In this document: in pieces, positions 1 to 13,089 of the stretch
How positions within the stretch are numbered: position 1 is the first letter of the stretch
Layout: every line of letters starts with the position of its first letter
Assembly: GCA_004168015.1 (NCBI GenBank)
Contig: SEYW01000006.1
Span: 127,425-191,424, forward strand
Reading direction: 5' to 3'
Source: Methylolobus aquaticus
GTDB lineage: Bacteria; Pseudomonadota; Gammaproteobacteria; Methylococcales; Methylococcaceae
DNA: 64,000 nt
Translations under genes and position numbers: made by a program
Notes under the pieces: generated by a model
Databases searched by the model: none
What the model was told of the DNA's origin: nothing
The model's input: only the letters and a program-made list of their open reading frames with translations

Positions 1-147
1 ACAAGCATTTGCGCCAGAAGTGAACTGCCTGCATCGACCTGCAGGGTACTTCCGGGGAGGGCGCCGTGACCACAATAACCGGCGGCGGGCCTAGCGTGCC
101 CTGCCATCTCCCCTGAGCCCCTCCCTTTCAGCGCCCCCCTCCTCACC

Positions 148-873
148 GTGACGACCGACACGCTCTTTCGCGAACGGCGCTCCACGCTCGAAGATTTCGA
201 TTTTGGCCCGGAGACAGCCGCGGTCTTCGACGACATGTTGGATCGCTCGATCCCCCTGTATCGCGAAATTCAGCGGATGATCGGCGAGATCGCCGCCGAC
301 TTTGCGACACCGGGGTCCCGGGTCGTCGATCTCGGGTGCTCCACCGGCAACACGCTGCTGACGGTGGACCGCGCCGTGACGGTGCCCGTCCGACTCGTCG
401 GCGTCGACTCCTCCGCCGCCATGCTGCGTCAGGCCGAGGACAAATTCAGGCGCGAAGGCCTGAATAACGGCTATGAGCTCGTATGCCGGGATCTGGCCGA
501 CGAGACCCCCGTCCACGACGCGTCCGTGGTCATCATGGCCTGGACCCTGCAGTTCATCCGGCCACTGCACCGAGACCGGGTCATTCGCGACATCGCCCGC
601 GGACTCCGGGACGACGGCTGCGTCGTGCTGATCGAGAAGATGTCGAGCGAAAATTCTCGTCTGAACCGTTTTTTCATCCGTAGCCATCTCGAATTCAAAC
701 GGCGGCATGGTTACAGCGACATCGAAATCGCTCAAAAGCGCGAATCACTGGAGAACGTGTTGATTCCCTACCACGAAAATGAGAACCGCGAGCTCTTGCT
801 CCGCAATGGCTTCACGGCGTGCGAGACTTTCTTTCGTTGGTACAACTTCTGCGGCATACTCGCTGTCAAGTGA
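148..873 (+). CDS. cmoA: Carboxy-S-adenosyl-L-methionine synthase CmoA
   Basis: A 241-aa SAM-dependent enzyme, close to the 247 aa of E. coli CmoA. CmoA converts SAM plus prephenate to carboxy-SAM, the donor for 5-oxyacetyl modification of wobble uridine 34 in tRNA. The N-terminus (TDTLF, then DFxF and the VFDDML stretch) follows E. coli CmoA, and the SAM-binding motif VVDLGCSTGNT is near residues 58-68. The start is GTG with no clear Shine-Dalgarno sequence. The partner gene cmoB, often adjacent, is not next to it: the HerA-like gene follows 39 bases downstream. The family call is firm; the start is less so. Confidence 0.9.
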   Translation: MTTDTLFRERRSTLEDFDFGPETAAVFDDMLDRSIPLYREIQRMIGEIAADFATPGSRVVDLGCSTGNTLLTVDRAVTVPVRLVGVDSSAAMLRQAEDKFRREGLNNGYELVCRDLADETPVHDASVVIMAWTLQFIRPLHRDRVIRDIARGLRDDGCVVLIEKMSSENSRLNRFFIRSHLEFKRRHGYSDIEIAQKRESLENVLIPYHENENRELLLRNGFTACETFFRWYNFCGILAVK

Positions 874-912
874 CTAGCGACAGCGGTACGGCTCCAGCTA
901 AACCTGAGAATA

Positions 913-2415
913 TTGAGCTCTCACTTCAACCCTCCGGACAACTCTGCAGATTCCCCCATCGTCATGCGTGAGCTGCTTTCAATCGCAAGAGCCGAAACGT
1001 TTCTGGGCGTGCTGCCGGCCATGGCCAATCGCCATGGCTTGATCACGGGCGCCACCGGAACCGGTAAGACCGTGACCTTGCGCGTCCTGGCCGAAGCGTT
1101 CAGCGAGATCGGCGTTCCGGTCGTCATGGCCGACGTCAAGGGCGACCTGTCCGGACTTGCCGCGGCGGGTTCCGACGACGCCAAGATCAATGAGCGGGCC
1201 CGGCAACTCGGCGTCGATGAGTTCTCGTACCGCGGCTTTCCGGTCCTGTTCTGGGACTTGTATGGCGAGCGAGGGCATCCGATCCGAACCACAATCTCGG
1301 ATATGGGACCCCTGCTGCTATCGCGTGTCCTGAACCTGAACGAAACGCAGAGCGGCGTCCTGAACCTCGCGTTTCGTGTCGCCGACGACAACGGGCTGTT
1401 GCTGCTGGACTTCAAGGATTTGCGAGCGATCGTGCAGTACGTGGGCGATCACGCGTCGGAACTTAAGACGCAGTACGGCAATGTGTCGAGCGCCAGCGTC
1501 GGCGCAATTCAACGCAATCTGCTCGCGCTGGAATCACAGGATGCCGAGCGTTTTTTTGGTGAACCCGCTCTGAATCTGGAGGACCTGATGCAGACCGACG
1601 CGCGTGGCGCCGGCTGCATCAATATCCTCGCGGCCGAGCGGCTGGTGCAGTCACCGACGCTATATGCCACCTTCCTGCTCTGGCTGCTGGCCGAATTGTT
1701 CGACCGCCTGCCGGAAGTGGGCGACGTCAGCAAGCCGAAACTGGTCTTCTTTTTCGACGAGGCTCACCTGCTGTTCGACGACGCACCGGACGCGCTGATG
1801 GACAAGATCGAACAGGTGGTCCGATTGATCCGTTCGAAGGGTGTGGGCGTGTATTTCGTCACGCAGAACCCAATCGATATCCCTGACCGGGTTTTGGGGC
1901 AACTCGGAAACCGGGTACAGCACGCGCTGCGCGCCTTTACTCCGAAGGATCAGAAGGCCATACGGGCAGCGGCCGAAACCTTCCGGATCAATCCGAAGCT
2001 CGATGTGTCCAGCGCGATCAGCGAATTGGCAGTCGGCGAGGCCCTCGTGTCTTTCCTGGACGATCTGGGCCAGCCCACGGTCGTGGAACGCGCCAAGATC
2101 CTGCCTCCCCGGAGCCGGCTGAAACCCTTGAGCGATGCCGAGCGCACGGAGGTCATCGGTGCTTCCGTTTTGGCGGGAACCTACGACGAACCGGTCGACC
2201 GTGAATCCGCCTATGAAATTCTACGGGCCCGCGCCACTGAGGCGGCGGTGCTGACAGCACAGGTCGGGCGACCGGCGGCGTCTCGAAGAACCGACACGGT
2301 ACTTGAGGCCTTCGCCAAGACTGCAGCTCGCTCGATGGCGAAATCGATCAGCAACCAGTTGGTCCGAGGTGTGTTGGGCTCCCTGCTGGGCCAGAGCACG
2401 GGCCGGAGACGCTGA
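913..2415 (+). CDS. HerA-like ATPase/helicase (DUF853, YjgR family)
   Basis: A 500-aa P-loop ATPase of the HerA/FtsK superfamily, DUF853 branch (E. coli YjgR). Walker A is GATGTGKT near residues 45-52, and Walker B is [12 protein letters not shown] near residue 278. A sensor-like VTQNP segment follows about 35 residues later. The C-terminus is basic and ends in GRRR. The listed start is TTG; an in-frame ATG at 964 (MRELLS) is an alternative that keeps the whole ATPase core. HerA proteins translocate DNA with nucleases, but no nurA-like gene is nearby and the role of the YjgR branch is unsettled. Confidence 0.85.
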   Translation: MSSHFNPPDNSADSPIVMRELLSIARAETFLGVLPAMANRHGLITGATGTGKTVTLRVLAEAFSEIGVPVVMADVKGDLSGLAAAGSDDAKINERARQLGVDEFSYRGFPVLFWDLYGERGHPIRTTISDMGPLLLSRVLNLNETQSGVLNLAFRVADDNGLLLLDFKDLRAIVQYVGDHASELKTQYGNVSSASVGAIQRNLLALESQDAERFFGEPALNLEDLMQTDARGAGCINILAAERLVQSPTLYATFLLWLLAELFDRLPEVGDVSKPKLVFFFDEAHLLFDDAPDALMDKIEQVVRLIRSKGVGVYFVTQNPIDIPDRVLGQLGNRVQHALRAFTPKDQKAIRAAAETFRINPKLDVSSAISELAVGEALVSFLDDLGQPTVVERAKILPPRSRLKPLSDAERTEVIGASVLAGTYDEPVDRESAYEILRARATEAAVLTAQVGRPAASRRTDTVLEAFAKTAARSMAKSISNQLVRGVLGSLLGQSTGRRR

Positions 2416-2558
2416 GGTACAGGCATCTGCCGTTCGATCATGGCACGGGAAATCCGCGTAACCGGAAATCCCAGTTAGCGGCAGTTTGCGATTAGGAAGC
2501 GTCATCCAGCGCCAGAAGCGCCAGGCCATTTTGGCACACCGACCCGGCGGAACTCCAG

Positions 2559-3941
2559 TCAGAAATAGAGACGCCCGATCGCCGAGATGCTGTCGAAGTT
2601 GTACTGGAAGAACTGAGAGTCGATGATGCCGCCATTCGCGCCGCGTCGTCCATACTCGTAAATCAGGCTGAAGTCGGCATAGTCGACGGGCGTATAGGTC
2701 GCTGCGACGCGGGCAGAAAACGCGTTATCGTGCCGGTCCGGCGCCACAACCTCGTTTTGCCGATTTATCCCGCTCCGGGGATAATCACGGGTCTCATAAT
2801 TCAGCGTCGCCGAGATCAGCGTTTTGTCGGTCGGGTACCAGCTCGGTTCGATCAAAACGCCCTCGGCCATGTAGAACAGGCCCTGCTCTTCGAAGTAGGT
2901 TCCCAGCGTGTGGTAACCGGCGACAGTCAACCCAGTCTTGATCGTCGGCAACCACGTCATGCCCAATCGCCAGACCTCGCCGGAAAAGTCGCGGTCGGCG
3001 TTGTCGAAGTTGCGCCACAAATAGCCGACGTTTCCATCAAAGGTCAGTTTTTCACTGATCCGATAGCGCGTCACGAGAAGCGGCTTATCCTGGGACGTGC
3101 GCGTAAACCCATTCGCGACTTCAGCACCACGCCCCGGGTACTTGCCTTCCAAGCGCGTGTACTCCAAGCCGAAAGAGTTGCCCAGCGGGGTCGCGTACAC
3201 TGTCTCGATGCGGGCCGTGGTATTTTCCACGTCCTGATTTTGACGTCGTTGCAGGCTGTGCGTCACCTCATTCCAGTCGCCACCCGCGGTGACCCGCAAA
3301 CGCGGACTGATCCGGTAGGTGACGTTCCCGAAATAGTTGATAAACGTCAATAGATCCTTGCCGGGAAAACGGAAGTTGCCGAATCCACCGAGTTGACGCG
3401 CGTAACGCGCGCCCACTTTCCCAGACCAGGAGTCCGCCCACTCGAGATCGAACGCCGTGCTGGTATCCCACGAGAGGTTGTCGAGCGAGCTGTTGCGTAC
3501 GAAGGAATTATTGGCACCCAATAGATTCAGTGTCCACAGCTGCCTGGAGAAAGGCACGAGGATCTTGCTACCTATGGACAGCTGGTTGATGAAGTCGCTC
3601 TTGCTCGCACCGGGCGGCAGATAACAGGCCGTGGCACCACCGCGATCACAGTTCGGATCGACGATGGGCGGATCGTTGGGTGCGCGGTATATGTTGCTGT
3701 CGTAGCTGAAGGTATTCCAGATGAAAGGCTGGAAATACTCATTCAGATTATTCGGCAGCTTGGTCAGGGTTTTCGGTGGGACCGCCGATACCCCCGGAGA
3801 CACGAGTGTCAGCGCAGTAACCCACAGCAGCAAGGCATGCAGTCTCGGCGCTGAACCCCTCTGGCGGCCTGTCTTCACCGCGGCATCTGCCATTTCGCGC
3901 AGCACGCCTTGCCCGAGCATCAGGTCACGAAGCTTGGCCAT
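2559..3941 (-). CDS. EpsL-type outer-membrane beta-barrel protein of the exopolysaccharide locus
   Basis: About 460 aa from the ATG at 3941; other in-frame starts lie at 3968 (GTG), 3920 and 3893. A hydrophobic signal segment (LHALLLWVTALTLVSPGVSA) is followed by a region rich in alternating aromatic and polar residues, with repeated beta-hairpin-like stretches up to a terminal LYF, as in outer-membrane barrels. NNLNEYFQP and the YDSNIYR segment resemble the EpsL family found at the end of Eps/exosortase-type operons. The gene is last in the operon, just after the EpsF-like gene. Probable role: an outer-membrane component of polysaccharide export. The specific function is inferred from family and context. 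Confidence 0.75.
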   Translation of the reverse strand: MAKLRDLMLGQGVLREMADAAVKTGRQRGSAPRLHALLLWVTALTLVSPGVSAVPPKTLTKLPNNLNEYFQPFIWNTFSYDSNIYRAPNDPPIVDPNCDRGGATACYLPPGASKSDFINQLSIGSKILVPFSRQLWTLNLLGANNSFVRNSSLDNLSWDTSTAFDLEWADSWSGKVGARYARQLGGFGNFRFPGKDLLTFINYFGNVTYRISPRLRVTAGGDWNEVTHSLQRRQNQDVENTTARIETVYATPLGNSFGLEYTRLEGKYPGRGAEVANGFTRTSQDKPLLVTRYRISEKLTFDGNVGYLWRNFDNADRDFSGEVWRLGMTWLPTIKTGLTVAGYHTLGTYFEEQGLFYMAEGVLIEPSWYPTDKTLISATLNYETRDYPRSGINRQNEVVAPDRHDNAFSARVAATYTPVDYADFSLIYEYGRRGANGGIIDSQFFQYNFDSISAIGRLYF

Positions 3942-3975
3942 GCGCCCGCTGAAGAGTCCAATCCCCACACCGTGA

Positions 3976-5418
3976 CTAATCGCCACCGGCTCGTCCCCAG
4001 GGTAATGCCGCCACGGTCGGTCCCTTGCTGCCGCCCAGTCGTCGTGCCCCGCCATTGCCAGGCAACAGGCCGAGCACCGGCAAATCGAGCGCGAACTCCA
4101 GATCGTCGATTCCACGCACCCGACGATCGAGCATCTCTAGGCCGAGGGCAGCCAGCAGCCCCAGCAACGAACCGAGTATTCCGGCTAGCGCGACGTTTAA
4201 GAGAGTCCGCGGGAATGAGGGTTCGAGCGGGGGCACCGCGGGATTCAGGACGGCGATGTTCGTCTGGCTTGCTTCGCCCTGGAGGCGGGTCTGGGAAAAA
4301 CGCTGCATGGCTTCATCATAGGAGCGCTGCGCGCTCTCCACTTCATGCGTCAACACCGCCAATTCGTCGCGTTTGTTCCCCAGTTCCAGGACCTTTTGTT
4401 TCTCGACTGCGATCGTGGCACGCAGTTGCGCTTCGCGCTGCTTCGCAATGGTCACCCCCGAGTTGATTGCGTTGACGATCGTTGCAATTTCGAGCTTCAA
4501 TTTTTCCCGCAGGCTCGCCAGTTCCGCCTTGGCGCTGAGGTACTGGGGATGGTTGCGCCCCTCGCGATCGGACAGGTCGGCCAGTTTGGCCTCGGCCTGC
4601 GCGATCTGGGTCTTGAGGTTGACGACCAGCGGGTGGGAGATGATCTCGGGCAACGATTCCAGGGATCGACCTGACGTTCGTGCCGCCTGCAGTTCCTGTT
4701 GATGCGACAACGCCTCTGAAAGGTCGGCCTGCGCCAACACCAGCTTCGACGACAGTTCTGCCAGGCGAGCGCTTTCCAGATCCCGCGTCTGGGAATCTGC
4801 CGCGAAGACACCTTTTTCCCGCTCCAGATCGGACAGTCTGCCTCGGGCCCTTTCCAGGTTCTCTCGCAATCCCTTCAACTGTTCCTCAAACCATGCCGCA
4901 TTCTGACGCGCTGGTACCGTCCGAAAGTTGAGATTGGTCTCGACGAACGCCTTGCCGAATGCGTTGGCAATCATCGCGGCAAATTCCGGATCTGCAGCGG
5001 TGAAACTGATCCAGATCACGTTGCTCTGTTTGGAGGGCTCGACGGCCAGGTCGTTCAATAACAGATCTGCAGTCCAGTCGCGGATGTTCCCGCGACCCTC
5101 CGTGCTCATCTGGTAGGACTCGCGCAGTTCGGGGCTTTCGGTCAGTTTGGTGGCATCGACCACCCGGACCGCGACCGCATGGCTCTTGATGATGTCGACC
5201 TGGGTCGCCATGTACGTGGGCAGAAGCTGCTGGGCATTGATAACTGCGCCGGTAATCGGATCCATGCCCTGGAAATCCACGATGAGTGTCGTGGCGGCGG
5301 TGTACTTCTTGGGCAGAAGCTTGCTGATCCCGTAGGCCGCGATCACGGTCACGAAAAATACGGCCGCCGCGATCTTCCACCGCGCCAGAAGAATCTGGAA
5401 AACCTGGTTAAAGTTCAT
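3976..5418 (-). CDS. Polysaccharide co-polymerase, chain-length determinant (EpsF/Wzz type)
   Basis: A 480-aa inner-membrane protein with two terminal membrane segments, near residues 16-34 and 410-430, enclosing a large periplasmic region with a long coiled coil (about 165-360). The N-terminus (FQILLARWKIA, then YTAATTLIVDFQ) fits the Wzz/GumC family, EpsF subgroup. The Pro-rich PAVPPLEPSFPRT segment before the second membrane segment is typical. There is no C-terminal BY-kinase domain. It sets polymer length and links the inner-membrane synthesis complex to the Wza-like exporter. Its ATG overlaps the stop of the EpsE-like gene by one base, so translation is probably coupled. Confidence 0.88.
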   Translation of the reverse strand: MNFNQVFQILLARWKIAAAVFFVTVIAAYGISKLLPKKYTAATTLIVDFQGMDPITGAVINAQQLLPTYMATQVDIIKSHAVAVRVVDATKLTESPELRESYQMSTEGRGNIRDWTADLLLNDLAVEPSKQSNVIWISFTAADPEFAAMIANAFGKAFVETNLNFRTVPARQNAAWFEEQLKGLRENLERARGRLSDLEREKGVFAADSQTRDLESARLAELSSKLVLAQADLSEALSHQQELQAARTSGRSLESLPEIISHPLVVNLKTQIAQAEAKLADLSDREGRNHPQYLSAKAELASLREKLKLEIATIVNAINSGVTIAKQREAQLRATIAVEKQKVLELGNKRDELAVLTHEVESAQRSYDEAMQRFSQTRLQGEASQTNIAVLNPAVPPLEPSFPRTLLNVALAGILGSLLGLLAALGLEMLDRRVRGIDDLEFALDLPVLGLLPGNGGARRLGGSKGPTVAALPWGRAGGD

Positions 5419-6338
5419 CAGAACCAGCTCTCGTAAATGTACAGAACATCATCGGGTTTGAGCATGTCGGTCGGCTCGACCTCGATCGTCACCTGCTCAC
5501 CGTTGGGCTGTGTTCGGCGAACCTCCATGCCTCGCTCGGTCCCTTTCGTCGTCAGTCCACCACCCACCGAGATCGCCTGCTGCACGCTCATGTTGCGTTC
5601 GATCTTGTAGTGCCCTGGTTTGGTGACCTCGCCATAGATATAGAATTGCGCGGCCTTCGGGACGAAAATAATGTCCCCGCCCTGAACGGGAAGGTCATGC
5701 GTGGCGTCGGCATGCATCAGTGCGTGCAGGTCGATCTCGATTTTCTTGGTCGGATCCTCCTTGCGCGTCAGATAGGCTTTGTCCCCGCCAGTCTCTACGT
5801 TGACGCCGCCAGCGAGCGCAATGGCCTCCGTCACCCTGGTCGCTTCCTGAGTCGAAAATTTGCCGGGTGACCTGACCTCTCCCAGCACCGACACCTTCTG
5901 GCTGACGAACTCCTGCACCTTTACATGCACCTGGGCCTGCTTGATAAAGCCCCCACTGCTCAGTGACCCCGTGATGAGCTTCTCGATCTCCGCCGGCGTC
6001 TTGCCGGAAACACTCACTTCACCGATCAAGGGAAAAGTGATCGAACCGGAATCGCTGACGCGCGTTTCGGTCAGCAGTTCCGGGTAGTCATATACGTTGA
6101 TCGACACGACATCGCCGGGGCCCAGCCGATAGTCCGCCGCCATCGCCGCCGGCGCAAGGCACCAGGCCAGAATCAGCAAGATCAGCGAGTTGAGCCCGAA
6201 GCCGGAACGCCGAAGGCGCCGCCAGCCACCTGCCAACGCCATCGGCTTCGGCATTTTTCGAGGGTTCATAGTGTTTCCGTAGCCACGGTTCATACTCTTG
6301 TCCTGTTCCTTGGCAGCAAACTCGTTGGTGAGTCGCAC
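5418..6338 (-). CDS. Polysaccharide export protein, Wza/EpsE family
   Basis: A 306-aa secreted protein; an in-frame ATG at 6293 (MNRGYGN) is an alternative start. The signal segment (SLILLILAWCLAPAAMA) is followed by the polysaccharide-export domain (DYRLGPGDVVSINVYD, then GSITFPLIGEV) and a SLBB-type beta-grasp region (GEVRSPGKF, GEVTKPGHY). This is the outer-membrane or periplasmic channel of capsule and EPS export. No classic lipobox Cys is seen next to the signal cleavage site, unlike E. coli Wza. The gene lies between EpsD-like and EpsF-like genes in one transcription unit. Confidence 0.88.
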   Translation of the reverse strand: MRLTNEFAAKEQDKSMNRGYGNTMNPRKMPKPMALAGGWRRLRRSGFGLNSLILLILAWCLAPAAMAADYRLGPGDVVSINVYDYPELLTETRVSDSGSITFPLIGEVSVSGKTPAEIEKLITGSLSSGGFIKQAQVHVKVQEFVSQKVSVLGEVRSPGKFSTQEATRVTEAIALAGGVNVETGGDKAYLTRKEDPTKKIEIDLHALMHADATHDLPVQGGDIIFVPKAAQFYIYGEVTKPGHYKIERNMSVQQAISVGGGLTTKGTERGMEVRRTQPNGEQVTIEVEPTDMLKPDDVLYIYESWF

Positions 6339-6343
6339 GCCCG

Positions 6344-7345
6344 TTACTTTACCAAACCCGACAGCCCACGTTCGACGTGCGACGGCAAAGCTTGCTCGGG
6401 TAGCACTAACTCGTCCTGAGGCTTCGCCGGTGAAGGATCGGCCGCGGCAGCACGCTCAAACTCGCCGAGATAGCGGATTTCAGCCTTTGCTCTCAGTTCC
6501 TTCACGAGCGCCGCGAGCACCGTCTGCCTATCCAGATTGACCAGGTATTCCTTGATATTGACGCGCGCCTGTTCGCTATCGAGCGGCTCTTCGCGAAAAT
6601 CTCGAATGAAGATCAGCTGCGCCTCGGGACCATCGCCGAAAATCACGATATCGCCCTTCGTCATCGGCAACAGCTTGCTGGCCAGCTCCATCGGTAGCTG
6701 CTCGGCACCCCGACTCACCGCCACCAGGGCGTAGTCCACTTTTGCGGCCTTAAGGGACTGCTCGATCTCACGCTCGCTACGCGCCCGTTCGAACTGCGCC
6801 AGCAGTTCCTGACGCAAGCCGTCACGCGCAATGGTGAATTGGCCGAGCTCGTACACACGACGTTTGGCGAACAATTCAGGGTGCGACTGTTGGAAGGCCT
6901 GCATCTGCTCCGCGGTCGGTTCCGGGCGACCGGCCATTCTCCGCTCAAGAACGGCCTCGGCCAGAATGGTGGCGCGGGCCTGTTCGATCGCCCTCATGAT
7001 TTGCGGATCACGGTCGAACTTCATGTCGACCGCGCGCTGCTTCAGCAACTCACGATCGATGAGTTCATCGAGAATTTCCTGCTTGACCTTAGAGGCGAGC
7101 TCGGGCGTGGGGAGTTCCACATTCGCCAGGCGTTGGTTGAGTTCGTGAACGGTGACCTCGTGGCCGTTCACCTGCGCGGCAACCTGCCCCCCCGCGTTGG
7201 GCTTCGGCTTGCAGCCGACTCCGGCGAGGACCAGCATAAGCCAACACAAGGCGACAGCCAGCTCCCCACCGGCTGCCCCCCGTTTGAGCGTTTCAGCGGA
7301 ATCGACGGTCACGATTACTCGTGCCTCCATGTCATTCATGATCAT
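6344..7345 (-). CDS. EpsD-family peptidyl-prolyl cis-trans isomerase lipoprotein
   Basis: A 333-aa protein with an N-terminal hydrophobic stretch ending in a lipobox-like LAGVGC, so probably a lipoprotein. It then shows a SurA/PpiD-like organisation: VNGHEVTVHELNQRL and a helical chaperone region with LDELIDRELLKQRAVD, then a parvulin-like C-terminal part. This matches the EpsD family tied to exopolysaccharide operons. It probably helps fold or assemble exported EPS components in the periplasm. Several ATG codons near the start (7345, 7339, 7330) leave the exact N-terminus open. It lies 5 bases upstream of the EpsE-like gene. Confidence 0.82.
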   Translation of the reverse strand: MIMNDMEARVIVTVDSAETLKRGAAGGELAVALCWLMLVLAGVGCKPKPNAGGQVAAQVNGHEVTVHELNQRLANVELPTPELASKVKQEILDELIDRELLKQRAVDMKFDRDPQIMRAIEQARATILAEAVLERRMAGRPEPTAEQMQAFQQSHPELFAKRRVYELGQFTIARDGLRQELLAQFERARSEREIEQSLKAAKVDYALVAVSRGAEQLPMELASKLLPMTKGDIVIFGDGPEAQLIFIRDFREEPLDSEQARVNIKEYLVNLDRQTVLAALVKELRAKAEIRYLGEFERAAAADPSPAKPQDELVLPEQALPSHVERGLSGLVK

Positions 7346-7412
7346 CGAGACCGGCAGATAGATCGGACCAGCCTCCCCGCACCTCTCGCAATGTTACCGC
7401 ATCCGCCGCGCC

Positions 7413-8900
7413 TCAAAAAGCGTCCTTGTCCCTGAAGACAAGCAATACCGTTTTGAAGATGATCCAGAGATCCAAGGCCAGAGACCAGTTTCGCAAATAG
7501 TCCAGATCGTATTCCACCCGGGCTTTCATCTTGTCGACGCTTTCCGTCTCGCCACGAAATCCGTTTACCTGAGCCCAACCTGTAATACCGGGCTTGACTT
7601 TGTGGCGAATCATGTAGCCCTTGATAACCTTTCGGTACATCTCGTTGTGGGCCACCGCATGAGGCCTTGGACCAACGATGCTCATCTTGCCTTCAAGCAC
7701 ATTCAGAAACTGAGGCAATTCATCCAGCGATGTCTTTCGAAGAATCCGTCCTAGCGGTGTGATTCGATCGTCGTCACGTCGTGCCTGAACGACGGTGTCG
7801 CCATCCTCGCATACCCGCATCGTTCGAAACTTGTAGACGACGATCTCGTCGCCATCCAGGCCGTACCGTCGCTGTTTGAAGATAATGGGACCCGGCGAAG
7901 TCAGCTTGACCCCCAAACCCACCGCAAGCATGACCGGCCATATGAGCAGCAGAATGAAAATCCCCAGCAGAATGTCGCTAACCCTTTTCACCAACCCGCG
8001 AAACCCATAGAACGGTGTTTCACAGATCGCCACCACCGGGATGCCGGTTATCCGGTCAATCCGCGCCTGGATAAGGTCGAACATGAAAATGTCCGGTACG
8101 AAATAGATCGAGGCCGTGGTGTCCCTGAGCTCGTCCAGCAAGCGGATGATGCGTGGCTGCGACGCCATCGGCAGGCACACATAGATCAGATTGATTCCGT
8201 TCTCTTTGACGTAATCAGGCAAATCCTTCAGTTCGCCGAGTTTCTGTGCATCGGACACGAGAGGCAGGCGCTGGATCCGGCGGTCGTCAAAAAAGCCCTT
8301 GACGTGTGTATGCAGTAATCGATCGTCGTTTATCTTCCGGCAAAGCTCATACCCGAGCTGATTCGCTCCGACGATGACGGCATTACGGGTTTGCTGCGTT
8401 GCCGTGAGCACGTGGTAAATGGCGGAACGCGCCGCGACCTGGGCACCCAGCAGTACCACCGGCGTGATAACAAACCAGCGGATCAGCACCGCTTCCGAAA
8501 AATGACCATGCAACTCGGTTGCATATCCGAGAAAGACGATGATTGCAACGATAATGACCCATCGCAACAGGATATTACTCAGGGCGACGAAGACCGGGAA
8601 TCGCTGCAGGGCGCGGTAAAGGCTTATCTCCTCGAATACGTGCGCCGAAATCAAAAAAGACAGCAATGCCAAAATCACGTAGTAGCTGGTAAATACCTCT
8701 CCCTGCAAGCGCACGGCCAGCGCCAATGTCGCAACGATCATCGCGGGAAATAGGAGCAGCTTGACGAGGGTAACCAGCGGGAAGTCAACATTCGTCATGC
8801 TGCGCATGCTGCCGAGCGCCGACACGCGATACGCGTAAGTTGAAGGGCTTTCCTCTTCAACGTCCAAGGTTCTCGGCCTCGATTGCACGATCTTCATCAT
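7413..8900 (-). CDS. Undecaprenyl-phosphate sugar-phosphotransferase (WcaJ/EpsB type)
   Basis: A 495-aa polyprenyl-phosphate hexose-1-phosphate transferase that starts EPS repeat-unit synthesis by loading a sugar phosphate on undecaprenyl phosphate. The N-terminal half has several membrane helices (about 45-150) and a nucleotide-binding-like domain (VIVGANQLGYELC). The C-terminal catalytic domain has a re-entrant membrane helix and the PglC signatures SPGPIIFKQ, YKFRTM, TSLDELPQ, SIVGPRP and KPGITGWAQVNGFRG. It is the first gene of the five-gene eps unit. The usual substrate is UDP-glucose or UDP-galactose; which one cannot be told from sequence. Confidence 0.9.
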   Translation of the reverse strand: MMKIVQSRPRTLDVEEESPSTYAYRVSALGSMRSMTNVDFPLVTLVKLLLFPAMIVATLALAVRLQGEVFTSYYVILALLSFLISAHVFEEISLYRALQRFPVFVALSNILLRWVIIVAIIVFLGYATELHGHFSEAVLIRWFVITPVVLLGAQVAARSAIYHVLTATQQTRNAVIVGANQLGYELCRKINDDRLLHTHVKGFFDDRRIQRLPLVSDAQKLGELKDLPDYVKENGINLIYVCLPMASQPRIIRLLDELRDTTASIYFVPDIFMFDLIQARIDRITGIPVVAICETPFYGFRGLVKRVSDILLGIFILLLIWPVMLAVGLGVKLTSPGPIIFKQRRYGLDGDEIVVYKFRTMRVCEDGDTVVQARRDDDRITPLGRILRKTSLDELPQFLNVLEGKMSIVGPRPHAVAHNEMYRKVIKGYMIRHKVKPGITGWAQVNGFRGETESVDKMKARVEYDLDYLRNWSLALDLWIIFKTVLLVFRDKDAF

Positions 8901-9577
8901 TCAGGTCTAAGTGGAAACATCAGTTACTATGATCAGCACCACTCCCGATCAGGCTGGGAGCCGTTCGCTGAGACCCCGCCACCGCTTTGCCCAGCGACGG
9001 CAACCAACAGGGGGGAAACCCGATCTCAACATGCCGTCTGAGGCACAGTTCGAACGACGATGGGGCCGCCCGCCTTTTGTCGTCACGTAGCCTGCCACCG
9101 ACCGAAGCTCCCCCCAAAGGACTTCGGCCCTTAACCATTGGCATGATCTCGCTTACGCGCTGGCCGGTTGTGCCGTGGAACTCGCCCTCCACCACGCCCT
9201 CACGATGAAATGTCCCTGCCACTCCGGAAAGGTCGTCCACGGCAACCGGTGGGCACGGCCCCGATAATCCCTGCCGTGACATCTGACGACCTGGCGCGGG
9301 CAATCGCAGTCGGACAGTCTCGCCGCCCGCGCTGCGCAGTCGTCTCGGCGTGTCGTGTGAAGACCTCAGACGAATCACATCCATCGCGATGGCGGTAGAC
9401 CGGCCCCAGGGCTATCGATCACCTCTTCACGCCGGGCCACTGACCGAATCTCACGTGCGCTATGCAATGGCACCCGCAATTAACCGCCAGCTCTGAATTA
9501 GAGCAAAAGCCCGTGAAAAAGGCCACTCGCCCGCATCGGAACAAAAGCATTCGGTCCATGCCATGGACCTGGCGCCA
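8901..9577. other. Intergenic region: leader of the eps operon and 3' flank of trxB
   Basis: This 677-base stretch has no convincing gene; the open frames here lack ribosome sites and recognisable domains. It must hold the eps promoter, read toward lower coordinates. Two mutually exclusive hairpins sit close to the eps start: GCTGGG 8953-8958 with CCCAGC 8990-8995, or CTCCC 8942-8946 with GGGAG 8956-8960, which share GGG 8956-8958. Neither is followed by a T-run in the transcript direction. No sigma-54 or sigma-70 promoter stood out clearly. Confidence 0.4.
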
Positions 9578-13056
<3,479 letters not shown>

Positions 13057-13089
13057 GCCGGCGAAGCGGACCGCCCGGATCCCGCAGCT

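Noticed and set aside
8930..9060. Possible c-di-GMP (GEMM-I) riboswitch upstream of the eps operon, because of GGCAAAGC and GGCGGGGT on the minus strand
   Set aside because: The conserved CACAGGGCAAACC loop and the correct spacing between the two halves are missing.
9060..9240. Sigma-54 (-24/-12) promoter candidates for eps, such as TGGCAGG on the minus strand
   Set aside because: The -12 GC does not occur at the required spacing after any of the GG candidates.
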